Below, one piece after another: positions 48,475 to 56,818 of a stretch of DNA of 64,000 nt. The notes beneath the pieces were generated by a model that made no database searches, was not told where the DNA came from, and saw nothing but the letters and a program-made list of their open reading frames with translations. This DNA comes from Pseudomonadota bacterium (lineage in GTDB: Bacteria; Pseudomonadota; Gammaproteobacteria; Burkholderiales; Burkholderiaceae_C). Where the stretch lies: assembly GCA_020161065.1 (NCBI GenBank), contig JAIUPH010000028.1:186001-250000 (forward strand), written 5' to 3'. Positions within the stretch are counted from its first letter, which is position 1, and each line of letters starts with the position of its first letter. A program made the translations under genes and the position numbers.

Positions 48475-50196
48475 TCACGTCGCCGTCAGGCCAGCGGACG
48501 GCGACGTGCGGCGCCGCGCGCGGTCGGCCTCGTCCTGGCGCGCCTGCAGTTCGCGCCACAGCAGCTTGCCGGTGCCGGTCTTCGGCAACTCGGCGACGAA
48601 CTCGACGATGCGCGGCAGCTTGTACGCGGCCAGCCGCGCGCGCAGCCAGCCTTCGATCTGCGCGGCGTCGAGCGTGGCGCGCGCCGCCGGCTTGGGCACG
48701 ATCAGCGCCTTCACGGTCTCGCCGCGCTTGCCGTCCCAGGCCGAGATCACGCAGGCTTCCAGCACGCCCGGGTGGCCGGCCAGCACCGATTCGATCTCCG
48801 CCGGCCACACCTTGAGGCCGGCCGCGTTGATCATGCGCTTGATGCGGTCGGTGACGTAGAAGTAGCCGTCGATGTCGTGGTGGCCGAGGTCGCCGCTGCG
48901 CAGGAAGCGCTGGCCGTCGATCTCGATGAAGGCCGCGGCGCTGGCCGCGGGCTGGTTCCAGTAGCCGGCGAACACGGTGGGCGAGTTGCAGACGATCTCG
49001 CCCGCCTCGCCCACGCCGCGCTCGGCGCCGCTGGCGGGGTCGATCACGCGCGCGTCGCAGTTGATGTGCGGCACGCCGGCGCATTGGCGGCGAGCCGCCT
49101 GCGGCGGATTGATGTGGGTGGCGCCGCAGGCCTCGGTGAGGCCGTAGCTTTCGATGAACGACAACCCGAGCCGCCGTTCGATCGCGGCGATCAGCGACTC
49201 GGGCATCGCCGTCGCGCCGCCGTACAGCCGCTGCAGCGACGACAGGTCGCGCTGCTCGATGTCGGCGCGGCCGAACACCTCGGCCATCATCGGCGCCACC
49301 GCGCCCCAGGCGGCGATGCGCCGGCGCTCGATCAGCGCCAGCGCGGCCTCGGCATCCCAGCGCGCCAGCAGCACCAGCGTGCGGCCGATGCACAGCCCGA
49401 GGTTGAGGATGTTCATGCCCGCCAGGTGGCTGATGGGCAGCACCAGCAGCTCGGCCGCTTCGGCGCGCTCGCCCAGCCAGGCGATGCGCTGCGCCGTGGC
49501 ATGCGCGAAGTTGCGGTGCGTGAGCATCGCGCCTTTGGGCTTGCCGGTGGTGCCCGAGGTGTAGGCGATCACCGCCAGGTCGCTGCCGCCGCCGGCGCCG
49601 GGCAGCGGCGCGATGCCGGCGGCCACCGCGTCGGCAAAGCCGTGCAGCCCGTCGCCGGCCAGCGCCTGGCGCGGCGCGCGCACGAACTCGGGGATCTGCA
49701 GGAAGGGCACGTCGGCGGGCGCGCCCGCCAGCTCCGACGCCGCGCCGACGACGATGCCGTCGAGCGCGCCGCGCTCGCGCAGCGGCAGCAGCCGCGGCAG
49801 CAGCTCCTGCGTGGTGATGGCCACGCGCGCGCCGGCGTCGGCGGCGTAGTAGGCCACCTCGTCGTCGGTGCTCATCGGGTTGGCGGCCACCACCACCGCG
49901 TCGCAGCGCAGCACCGCGTAGTAGGCGATGGCGAAGTGCGGGCCGTTCTGCATCAGCAGCAGCACGCGCTCGCCGCGCGCCACGCCGAAGTGCTGCTGCA
50001 GGTAGCCGGCCAGCGCCAGCGCCGCCTCGTGCAGCGCGCGGTAGCTGGTGGCGCGGCCGTAGAACTCGATGGCCGCGCGCTCCGGCGCGCGCGCGGCGCT
50101 GGCTTCCAGTTGCGCGAACAGGTTGCGGTCTTCCACCGCCACCGTGCGCGGCACGCCGGGCGGCCAATGCGCGAGGTGGCGGGTCAGGCGGGGCAT
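48475..50196 (-). CDS. AMP-dependent acyl-CoA ligase
   Basis: 573 residues (MPRLTRHLAHWPPG). ANL motifs: YTSGTTGKPKG (about 213-223), ESYGLTEACGATH, RSGDLGHHDIDGYFYVTDRIKR and C-terminal lysine region TGTGKLLWREL. The pattern is that of long-chain or aromatic acid CoA ligases. It lies 23 bp after the Bug receptor gene and is followed by a small hairpin and the MaoC gene. This is the third ligase of the locus; pattern differences among the three suggest distinct acids. Confidence 0.92.
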   Translation of the reverse strand: MPRLTRHLAHWPPGVPRTVAVEDRNLFAQLEASAARAPERAAIEFYGRATSYRALHEAALALAGYLQQHFGVARGERVLLLMQNGPHFAIAYYAVLRCDAVVVAANPMSTDDEVAYYAADAGARVAITTQELLPRLLPLRERGALDGIVVGAASELAGAPADVPFLQIPEFVRAPRQALAGDGLHGFADAVAAGIAPLPGAGGGSDLAVIAYTSGTTGKPKGAMLTHRNFAHATAQRIAWLGERAEAAELLVLPISHLAGMNILNLGLCIGRTLVLLARWDAEAALALIERRRIAAWGAVAPMMAEVFGRADIEQRDLSSLQRLYGGATAMPESLIAAIERRLGLSFIESYGLTEACGATHINPPQAARRQCAGVPHINCDARVIDPASGAERGVGEAGEIVCNSPTVFAGYWNQPAASAAAFIEIDGQRFLRSGDLGHHDIDGYFYVTDRIKRMINAAGLKVWPAEIESVLAGHPGVLEACVISAWDGKRGETVKALIVPKPAARATLDAAQIEGWLRARLAAYKLPRIVEFVAELPKTGTGKLLWRELQARQDEADRARRRTSPSAGLTAT

Positions 50197-50219
50197 GGCG
50201 GCCTCATCGCGTCAGCCCG

Positions 50220-51224
50220 TCACTCGGGCTGGATGCCGGCGGCGGCGATGTAGTGCTTCCACTTCGCCTGGTCTTCGACGATGGCCTTGCGGAAGGCCGC
50301 CGCGTCGGCCGCGAAGGGGCCGGTGCCGCGCTGCGCGAAATGCGCCTTGGCCTCCGGCGAATCGACGAACTCGAGCGACAGCTTCGACAGCTTGTCGACG
50401 ATGGCCGGCGGCGTCCCCACCGGCGCCAGCAGGCCCAGCCAGCTGGTCAGCGTGGCGTCGCCGGCGCCGGCTTCGGCCAGCGTCGGCACCTCGGGCAGCG
50501 CGGCGCTGCGCGTCGGGCTGGTGATGGCCAGCGCGCGCAGCCGGCCGGCCTGCACCTGCGGCGTGACCTGCGAGATCTCCAGCAGCGCATAGTCCAGCGT
50601 GCCCGTCATCAGGTCGGTCAGCATGTTGGCGCTGCCCTTGTACGGCACGTCCTGCGCCTGCACCTTGAAGGCGCCGTTGAGCGCCGCCGTCATCGCCTTG
50701 TATCCGGCGGTGCTGGTGCCGTAGTTCAGCTTGCCCGGCCGCGCGCGCGCCGCCGCCATCAGCTCGCCCAGGTTGCGGTACGGCGCGTTGGCCGGCACCG
50801 CCACCGCGATGGGGATCACCGACAGCCGCGCGATCGGCACGAAGTCCTTGTTCGGGTCGTACGGCAGGTTGCGGATCATGTAGGGGTTGGCGGCGATCGT
50901 GCTGGCCGCCGCCAGCAGCAGCGTGTAGCCGTCGGGCGCCGCCTTGGCCACGAAGTCCGCGCCCAAAGCGGTGTTGGCGCCGGGCTTGTTCTCCACGTAG
51001 AAGGTCTTGCCGGTCTTCTCGCTGAAATAGCGCGCGGCCAGCCGCGTGAAGTCGTCGACGCCGGTGCCGGCGCTGCTGATCGAGACGATCTTCACCGGCT
51101 TGTCGGGGTAGGCGGCGGTCTGCGCCGCTGCCGGCAAGGGCAGCGACAGCGACAGCGGCAGCATCAGCGTCAGCGCGCCGAGCGCCGACGCCAGCCAGCA
51201 GGGACGTGAGCGGTGGACGGTCAT
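50220..51224 (-). CDS. tripartite tricarboxylate transporter substrate-binding protein (Bug/TctC family)
   Basis: 334 residues from ATG at 51224. Signal peptide MTVHRSRPCWLASALGAL onward, cleaved near LPAAAQTA. Bug-family features: YPDKPVKIVSISSAGTGVDD (usual 'PGGxxD' loop altered), VENKPGANTALGADFVAKA, PDGYTLLLA, and LAEAGAGD-type C-lobe. It binds a carboxylate in the periplasm. No TctA or TctB membrane genes are present, as is common for the expanded Bug family in Burkholderiales. Being in an operon with an acyl-CoA ligase suggests it binds the carboxylic acid degraded here. Confidence 0.93.
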   Translation of the reverse strand: MTVHRSRPCWLASALGALTLMLPLSLSLPLPAAAQTAAYPDKPVKIVSISSAGTGVDDFTRLAARYFSEKTGKTFYVENKPGANTALGADFVAKAAPDGYTLLLAAASTIAANPYMIRNLPYDPNKDFVPIARLSVIPIAVAVPANAPYRNLGELMAAARARPGKLNYGTSTAGYKAMTAALNGAFKVQAQDVPYKGSANMLTDLMTGTLDYALLEISQVTPQVQAGRLRALAITSPTRSAALPEVPTLAEAGAGDATLTSWLGLLAPVGTPPAIVDKLSKLSLEFVDSPEAKAHFAQRGTGPFAADAAAFRKAIVEDQAKWKHYIAAAGIQPE

Positions 51225-51244
51225 CGACGACTCCCGTGCGCGCG

Positions 51245-52075
51245 TCAGAAGCCGCCGCGGCCACCGCCGCAGATCAGCGTCTGCCCGGTGACGTAGTTCG
51301 ACTCGGGGATGCAGAACAGGTAGACCGAACCGGCGGCCTCTTCCGGCGTGCCGAAGCGGCCCAGCGGCGTGTCGCGCCCGGCGGCGGCGATGCGGTCGGG
51401 GTGCACGCCGACCTTGATCTCGCGGCCTTCCACCGAGACGGTCTTCTCCTCGGTGGTCGACTGCGTCAGCCGCGTGTCGATGGCGCCGAAGGCCACGCAG
51501 TTGACGTTGACGCGCAGCCGCCCCCACTCCTTGGCCAGCGACTTGGTCATGCCCATCAGCCCGGCCTTCGCCGACGCGTAGTTGACCTGCCCCGCATTGC
51601 CCTGCGTGCCCGAGATCGACGAGATGTTCACCACCTTGCGGAACACCTCCTTGCCGGCCTCGGCCTCGGCCTTGCTGGCCTCGCGGAAGTAGGGCTGCGC
51701 GGCGCGCAGGATGCGGAACGGCGCCTTCAGGTGGCAGTCGACGATGGCGTCCCACTGCTCGTCGCTCATCTTCTGGATCACGTTGTCCCAGGTGTAGCCG
51801 GCGTTGTTGACGATGATGTCGATGCCGCCGAAGCGTTCGAGCGCCGTCTTCACGAAGCGCTCGGCGAAGTCGTCGGCCGTCACGCTGCCGACGCAGGTGA
51901 CGGCGGCGCCGCCGGCCTCGCGGATCTCGGTGACGACCGATTCGGCCGGCCCGGCGTCGAGGTCGTTGACGACCACGCGCGCGCCTTCGTCGGCCAGCTT
52001 CAATGCGATGCAGCGGCCGATGCCGCGCCCCGCGCCGCTGACCAGCGCAACCTTGCCTTCGAGCTTTCTGACCAT
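51245..52075 (-). CDS. SDR-family oxidoreductase (paralogue of 41965-42783)
   Basis: 276 residues. NAD(P)-binding GAGRGIG at 14-20, NNAG at 90-93, catalytic S152/S153, Y166 and K170 (NYASAK). It shares NNAGYTWDNVIQKM and the EVFRKVVNISS insertion with the SDR in the neighbouring operon, so duplication within the locus is likely. First gene of the SDR-Bug-ligase-MaoC operon controlled by operator site 4. Probably a beta-hydroxyacyl-CoA dehydrogenase or alcohol dehydrogenase in the same pathway. Confidence 0.92.
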   Translation of the reverse strand: MVRKLEGKVALVSGAGRGIGRCIALKLADEGARVVVNDLDAGPAESVVTEIREAGGAAVTCVGSVTADDFAERFVKTALERFGGIDIIVNNAGYTWDNVIQKMSDEQWDAIVDCHLKAPFRILRAAQPYFREASKAEAEAGKEVFRKVVNISSISGTQGNAGQVNYASAKAGLMGMTKSLAKEWGRLRVNVNCVAFGAIDTRLTQSTTEEKTVSVEGREIKVGVHPDRIAAAGRDTPLGRFGTPEEAAGSVYLFCIPESNYVTGQTLICGGGRGGF

Positions 52076-52122
52076 GGGGGACTCCTGATTCGTCGGTTCG
52101 TGGAGATTCGTCTCCTGCCGGC

Positions 52123-52167
52123 ATGCTGCGGCAACCTCGGGCCGCGCGCACTAGCCGGAAAGGCCAG
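52123..52167 (-). promoter_or_regulatory. operator/promoter site 4 of the CTAGCC-N5-GGCTAG family
   Basis: Minus strand: CTGGCC (one mismatch), spacer TTTCC, GGCTAG (52151-52167), then 22 bp to the -10-like CAGCAT (52123-52128). The SDR gene starts at 52075. Confidence 0.6.
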
Positions 52168-52419
52168 TGAGGGCAAGCGCCGCCGTGGCCCTTGCCGGGA
52201 CCTGGCGCTGCCTGTGCAACGCCGGCTTATCCGCGCATAAGCAGCGTTGCACAACGCCCGTCCACCCATCCCATAACCTTCGTTTCCATGGCTTGCCAAG
52301 TCCGCTGAGTGATCACCGGGTCGGCTTGATGGGCCAGGAAACAGCAGGCGAATGCGGCGCGCGGATGGCCAAGCCAAACCACGTTGCCGCCGCCTACACC
52401 CCATGACCAGGAGACAACA
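52168..52419 (+). promoter_or_regulatory. boundary intergenic region with 39-bp dyad and porin promoter
   Basis: The largest gene-free stretch (52076-52419 together with site 4). It contains the nested dyad GTGCAACGC ... CTTAT ... ATAAG ... GCGTTGCAC (52214-52252). The right arm includes TTGCAC (52247-52252), a -35-like hexamer 19 bp before CATAAC (52272-52277). The rest to the AGGAG ribosome binding site (52409-52413) shows no coding sequence. Confidence 0.6.
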
Positions 52420-53787
52420 TTGAGGTATTCCAGCGCCGCGGCACTGTTCTTGGCAGCCGCCAGCCTGCACGGGGCCCACGCGGCCGGCGAAGCACCGGCC
52501 GGCACCGGGCCGACCCCGGCGAGCGGTTCGTCGCCGCTGACGAGGGCGCCTTGCAGCCGCTACGACCTGTTCAAGCCGCGCACGGAAGCGGTCTTGATCC
52601 AGACCCCCAGCTGCGACCGCATCGAGCCCGAGCTCTTCGGCTTGCGCGCCGCGCTGGCCGAGCACGGCATGGGCTTCTCCTTGGATGTGCGGCCGCAGTT
52701 CACGTATGACCTCGGTGGCCACCGCGATGTGGCGCCGACCCGTCTCTACAACGGCCAGGCGCCCACCTACGTGTTGGGCCTGGAATCGAAGTTCACCTAT
52801 GACCTGACGCGGGTGGGCTTCGGCGGCGCTGCGCAGCTGGTGGTCGGCGTCACGTCCCAGTCGAGCAACACCAAAGAGCTGAACCCGCGCTTCAACAGCT
52901 TCAACACCTTCGCGGTGCACCAGCGCTTCTTCGGCGGCCAGCTGGAGCTGCAGTACGGCTACTACGACCTGATCCGCGAGTACTACGGCATGGTGCTCGG
53001 CGGCAATGCGTCCTCGGCCGCCTTGGGCCCGGTCAGCGTGATTCCGGTCGAACTGGGTCTGTCGCTGTTCACGCCCAGCCCGGCGATGGGCATCACCGTC
53101 AAGGACGCGTCGCTGCGCTGGTATGACCGCTTCACCGTGGCACGCAGCGCGAGCAGCACCCACTTCCCCTCGTCCGGCTTCCAATGGGACATCGATCACA
53201 ACCCGTCCGGCCTGGAACTCACCGTACCGGATGCGAGGCTGCTGGTCGTCAACGAGTTCGGCTACAAGACCCCATTCGGGGCGGCAGGCATGGCCACCTG
53301 GGCAAGGGTTGGCCTCATCTACAACGCGAGCAACGTGGAGCGCTACGACCAGGACGTCGGCGCGCACGCCAAGAACAACTACGGCGCCTACGTCGCTTTC
53401 ACCAAGCAGCTGACGCAACCGGCGGGCTTCGGACCGAAGGGCCTGTACCTCGACCTCAAGGCCGACTACGCGCCGAGCAACCGCAACTTGTTCGCGCGTG
53501 ACTACCAGGTGGCCGCGTTCTACCTGGGACCGTTCGACAGCCGGCCGATGGACATGGTGTCGATCGGGTACTCGTCGACCCAGTTCAGCGGCCACCTGCG
53601 CAAGGGCTTGAGCGCGCTGGGCGTGCCCGTGGAGAAATCGACCTCGGCGCTGACGGTCTCCTATGCCGCCAAGCTTGGTCCAGGCATCGCCTGGATCAAC
53701 GGCCTGACCTACCAGAAGGGTCCGGCCTTCACGCCCCGCCTGCCGGACGCGACGCTGCTGCAGAGCATGTTCAATTTTTCGTTCTAG
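52420..53787 (+). CDS. outer-membrane porin, OprB-like
   Basis: 455 residues from TTG 52420, chosen because AGGAG lies 6 bp upstream and it gives a signal peptide (RYSSAAALFLAAASLHGAHAA). The mature part starts with a Cys-flanked segment (APCSRYDLFKPR ... QTPSCDRI), then LFGLRAALAEHGMGFSLDVRPQF, typical of carbohydrate-selective OprB porins. It ends in FNFSF with the terminal Phe used by BAM. It heads the porin-monooxygenase-MFS-SnoaL operon and may admit an aromatic acid or glycoside. Confidence 0.78.
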   Translation: MRYSSAAALFLAAASLHGAHAAGEAPAGTGPTPASGSSPLTRAPCSRYDLFKPRTEAVLIQTPSCDRIEPELFGLRAALAEHGMGFSLDVRPQFTYDLGGHRDVAPTRLYNGQAPTYVLGLESKFTYDLTRVGFGGAAQLVVGVTSQSSNTKELNPRFNSFNTFAVHQRFFGGQLELQYGYYDLIREYYGMVLGGNASSAALGPVSVIPVELGLSLFTPSPAMGITVKDASLRWYDRFTVARSASSTHFPSSGFQWDIDHNPSGLELTVPDARLLVVNEFGYKTPFGAAGMATWARVGLIYNASNVERYDQDVGAHAKNNYGAYVAFTKQLTQPAGFGPKGLYLDLKADYAPSNRNLFARDYQVAAFYLGPFDSRPMDMVSIGYSSTQFSGHLRKGLSALGVPVEKSTSALTVSYAAKLGPGIAWINGLTYQKGPAFTPRLPDATLLQSMFNFSF

Positions 53788-53836
53788 GTCTGCCGTGCCC
53801 GTGAATGGGCAGGGCTTGTTGTTTCGGAGTGATCTC

Positions 53837-54967
53837 ATGGCTTGTGTGTCCAAGGGTCTGATCGTGGGCGGCGGCATCGCCGGCCTGGGGGCGGCGATTG
53901 CACTGGCGCGCGCCGGTGTGCAGTGCGACGTGGTGGAACTGGGTGAGGCGCCTGCGGGCGCGTCGCTGTCGCTGTCGGGCCGTGCGGCCGATGCGCTCGA
54001 TGAACTGGGCATCTACGACGAATGCCTGGCCAGCGGGGCGCCGTTCACGGCCCAGATGGCTTCGCCCGTGATGAACGACGCCGCCGGTCGGCCCCTGGGC
54101 GCGCCTGCGGCGCGCCCTGCCATCGCCCAAGCCAAGCAGCCGCTGGGCGTCTTCCGGCCGGTCTTTGCCGGCATCCTGGAGCGCAATGCCCAAGGCCTGG
54201 GCGCCAGCTTGCGCAAGGGCGTGACCGTCGAGCGGCTGGTTGACGACGGTGACGATCTCAGCACGGTGGCGTTCAGCGACGGCACCACCAAGCGGTATGA
54301 GTTCGTGATCGGCGCCGACGGCATTGCGTCGACCACGCGTGCCGCCCTGTTCCCGGACGCCGCGTCGCCGGCGTATTCCGGCCAGATGAGCGTGCGCTGG
54401 ATGATCCCCGGCCCCGCGCTGGACGGCGAAGGCTGGTATGTCGGCGCCGGCGGCCGGCTGGGCTTCTTTCACATGCCCCGGCAATCGCTCGTCTATGCGC
54501 CGATGGTGTTCACCCTGCCGGAGTCGCGCTTGACGCAGGCGGATGCCTACGAGCTGGTCAAGCGCTTTCTGGACACGTTCTCGGCGCCGGCCGTCGTCAA
54601 CCTGCGCCAACGCCTGCGGCCGGATTCGAGCCTCATTTGCCGACCCTTCAGATGGCACCTGCTGCAGGCGCCGTGGTACCGGGGCCGCAGCCTGCTGATC
54701 GGCGATGCGGCCCACGCCACCACGGCGCACATGGGCATGGGCGCCGGCATGGCGCTCGAAGATGCCGTGGTGCTGGCCCAATGCATCGCCAAGGCGCCGA
54801 CGCTGCAGCAGGCCTACGCGAGCTTCATGGACCGCCGCTACGAGCGCGTGCGCATCGTGGTGGAGACCAGCCTGGCCCTGTCGAAAATGGAGCAGTCCGG
54901 CGCGTCCAACGCGGATTACATGGCCAAGCTCGGGGCCGCCTACGCCCAGATCGCACGACCCTACTGA
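53837..54967 (+). CDS. FAD-dependent monooxygenase (salicylate/6-hydroxynicotinate hydroxylase type)
   Basis: 376 residues from ATG 53837 with GGAG 8 bp upstream. Small group A flavoprotein: GGGIAG (about residues 11-16), GADGIASTTR, and LLIGDAAHATTAHMGMGAGMALEDA. The size and absence of a C-terminal thioredoxin-like domain fit NahG/NicC-like hydroxylases. Operon partner of a porin and an MFS transporter, hence an early catabolic step. It is paralogous in layout to the enzyme at 57836-58984. Confidence 0.92.
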   Translation: MACVSKGLIVGGGIAGLGAAIALARAGVQCDVVELGEAPAGASLSLSGRAADALDELGIYDECLASGAPFTAQMASPVMNDAAGRPLGAPAARPAIAQAKQPLGVFRPVFAGILERNAQGLGASLRKGVTVERLVDDGDDLSTVAFSDGTTKRYEFVIGADGIASTTRAALFPDAASPAYSGQMSVRWMIPGPALDGEGWYVGAGGRLGFFHMPRQSLVYAPMVFTLPESRLTQADAYELVKRFLDTFSAPAVVNLRQRLRPDSSLICRPFRWHLLQAPWYRGRSLLIGDAAHATTAHMGMGAGMALEDAVVLAQCIAKAPTLQQAYASFMDRRYERVRIVVETSLALSKMEQSGASNADYMAKLGAAYAQIARPY

Positions 54968-55033
54968 AGCCGCTGCCGGACCGGCACCTCACCACACGCG
55001 CGGCCCGCTGGCGCGATGACGGAGACAGATCGC

Positions 55034-56242
55034 ATGGAAACCCACAACGCTGAGCCGCGCACGGCCGCGGTCGACGGTCGCGTCGTCGTGAAGCGCGTCG
55101 TCTTTCTGGCCTTGCAGCTCGGCCTGATCGCGCAGGGCCTGGTGGAAGCCGCGATCACGGCCACGCTGCCCGACATGGCCCGCGACTTCGGCGTCAACGG
55201 CGAATTCGCGGCACAGATGATGCTGGGCTCCGGGGCGCTGGGGCTGATGTTCGGCGCGCTGGTCAGCGGCCGGCTGCTGGAGTGGGCCGGCGCACGCCGT
55301 TGCTTCCTGGCGGCGTTGCTGGCCTTCGGCCTGTTCGGTGCGGCCGGACTGTTCCTGCACGATGTGCGCTTGCTGTTCGCTGCGCGCGTGGTGGTCGGCA
55401 TGGCCGCATCGTGCCTGACCACGTGCTGCCTGTGGGGCATTTCGGTGTCGTACTCGGGCAGCGCCCGCGCGCGGGTCTTCAGCGTGGCCGGTGCCACGGG
55501 CGGTGTGGCGGTGCTGGCCAGCATCGTGGCCGGCGGCTTCCTCACCCAGCACTTCGGCTGGCGCGCGCCGTTCGCGCTCTACCCCGCCTTTGCCCTGTGC
55601 GCCTGGCCGCTGGCCTGGGGCGGCATCGAGCAGCGCAGGCCGCCACGCCAGGCCATCGGCGGCGAAGGCGCATGGGGCCGCCTGCTGCCGTTCTACGGAC
55701 TGGTGCTGCTGTTCTATGCCATCGTCGGCATGTCCAGCATGCAGCTTCCGTTCCTGCTGGAGGCGCATGGCGTCCTGGAGGCCGGCGCCCGCTCGCTGAT
55801 CCAGAGCGTGCCCGGTATCGCCGCCATCGTGGGCGCCTTCTCCTACGGCGCGCTGCAAGACCGCCTCGGCGCCGGCCGGGCCTTCTTTGCATCGCTGATC
55901 TTCATGGCCGCCGGACTGGCCGCGCTGGCGTCGTCGGGCAGCGTACCCGTCATCGTGTTGGGCGCGCTGGCGGTGGGCCTGTGCATGGGCCTGAGCGGGC
56001 CGCACTTCTACCACGTGGTCAGCGAGCGCGCGACCGGGCGAGCAGGCGGTCGGTTCATCGGCTACCTCAACGCCTTCACCTTCTTCGGCGTCTTCCTCAA
56101 TCCGCTCGTCTTCGAGCCGGCCAAGTCGGTGCTCGGCATGTCGGGGATCTATGCGGCCAGTGCGCTGGTCATCGTGGTCGTCGGCATCGGCGCTGCGTGG
56201 CGTGGCGCGCGCGCGGGGCGCGTTACCAGTCCCTCGCTGTAG
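55034..56242 (+). CDS. MFS transporter
   Basis: 402 residues from ATG 55034 (METHNAEPRT), which has GGAG 9 bp upstream; ATG 55016 is an alternative. Twelve hydrophobic segments, motif A-like LVSGRLLEWAGARR after helix 2, RVVVGMAASC in helix 4. It resembles DHA1-type or aromatic-acid carriers. Between a monooxygenase and a SnoaL-like gene in one operon, it probably imports the substrate of this second catabolic locus. Confidence 0.88.
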   Translation: METHNAEPRTAAVDGRVVVKRVVFLALQLGLIAQGLVEAAITATLPDMARDFGVNGEFAAQMMLGSGALGLMFGALVSGRLLEWAGARRCFLAALLAFGLFGAAGLFLHDVRLLFAARVVVGMAASCLTTCCLWGISVSYSGSARARVFSVAGATGGVAVLASIVAGGFLTQHFGWRAPFALYPAFALCAWPLAWGGIEQRRPPRQAIGGEGAWGRLLPFYGLVLLFYAIVGMSSMQLPFLLEAHGVLEAGARSLIQSVPGIAAIVGAFSYGALQDRLGAGRAFFASLIFMAAGLAALASSGSVPVIVLGALAVGLCMGLSGPHFYHVVSERATGRAGGRFIGYLNAFTFFGVFLNPLVFEPAKSVLGMSGIYAASALVIVVVGIGAAWRGARAGRVTSPSL

Positions 56243-56297
56243 CTCGCATGCGCCAGCGCCTGGCCGAGCGACGTCTCATATCAACTTCAACCACGCC

Positions 56298-56807
56298 ATG
56301 ACCGAAACGAACTTCCTGCAAGCGATCACTGACCGTCTGGCGATCGAGGACCTCATCGTCCGCTATGCCGAGGCCACGGACAGCCTCGATGCCGACGGCT
56401 ACGTCAGCGTCTTCGCCGACGACGCCGAGATCGCGCTGCCCAACGGTGCCGTGCTGGCGGCGGGACGCGAGCAGATCGCTGCCGTGGCGCGTACCAACAC
56501 GACGCGTTTCAGCCTCTCGGGCAGCAACCACAGCGTCATGCGGCATGTCGTGACCAATCTGCGCCTGCGGGTTGGCAACGACGAGGCCGAGGGTCGCTAT
56601 TACGTCATGACACTGGCACACGACGCCGGCGCGAAGAAGCCCGAGCTGCTGGGTTTCGGGCGCTACGAGGACCGCTTCGTCCGGCATGAGGGGCAATGGC
56701 GGGTCGCACGGCGCGTGATGCACTACGACTGGGGCAACGACGGCCTTGCGCAACAGCTGCGCGTGGGCCCGTACACGCCACCCGAGTATCGGCAACGCCC
56801 GACCTGA
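56298..56807 (+). CDS. SnoaL-like / NTF2-fold protein
   Basis: 169 residues from ATG 56298 (MTETNFLQAITDRL). The family opening 'AIEDLIVRYAEATDSLDADGY' with FADDAEIALPNG matches SnoaL_4-type NTF2-like enzymes. The C-terminal cone strands (GRYYVMTLAHD, GFGRYEDRFVRHEGQWRVARR) are present. Such proteins act as small-ring hydroxylase subunits, isomerases or dehydratases. Last gene of the porin operon; it converges on the LysR gene with an 11-bp gap. Specific reaction unknown. Confidence 0.83.
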   Translation: MTETNFLQAITDRLAIEDLIVRYAEATDSLDADGYVSVFADDAEIALPNGAVLAAGREQIAAVARTNTTRFSLSGSNHSVMRHVVTNLRLRVGNDEAEGRYYVMTLAHDAGAKKPELLGFGRYEDRFVRHEGQWRVARRVMHYDWGNDGLAQQLRVGPYTPPEYRQRPT

Positions 56808-56818
56808 GGCGCTGGGCA

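Noticed and set aside
52076..52419. Possible small gene or RNA gene in the largest gap
   Set aside because: No open frame with a plausible start and ribosome binding site, and no tRNA-like cloverleaf; the dyad and promoter elements explain its structure.
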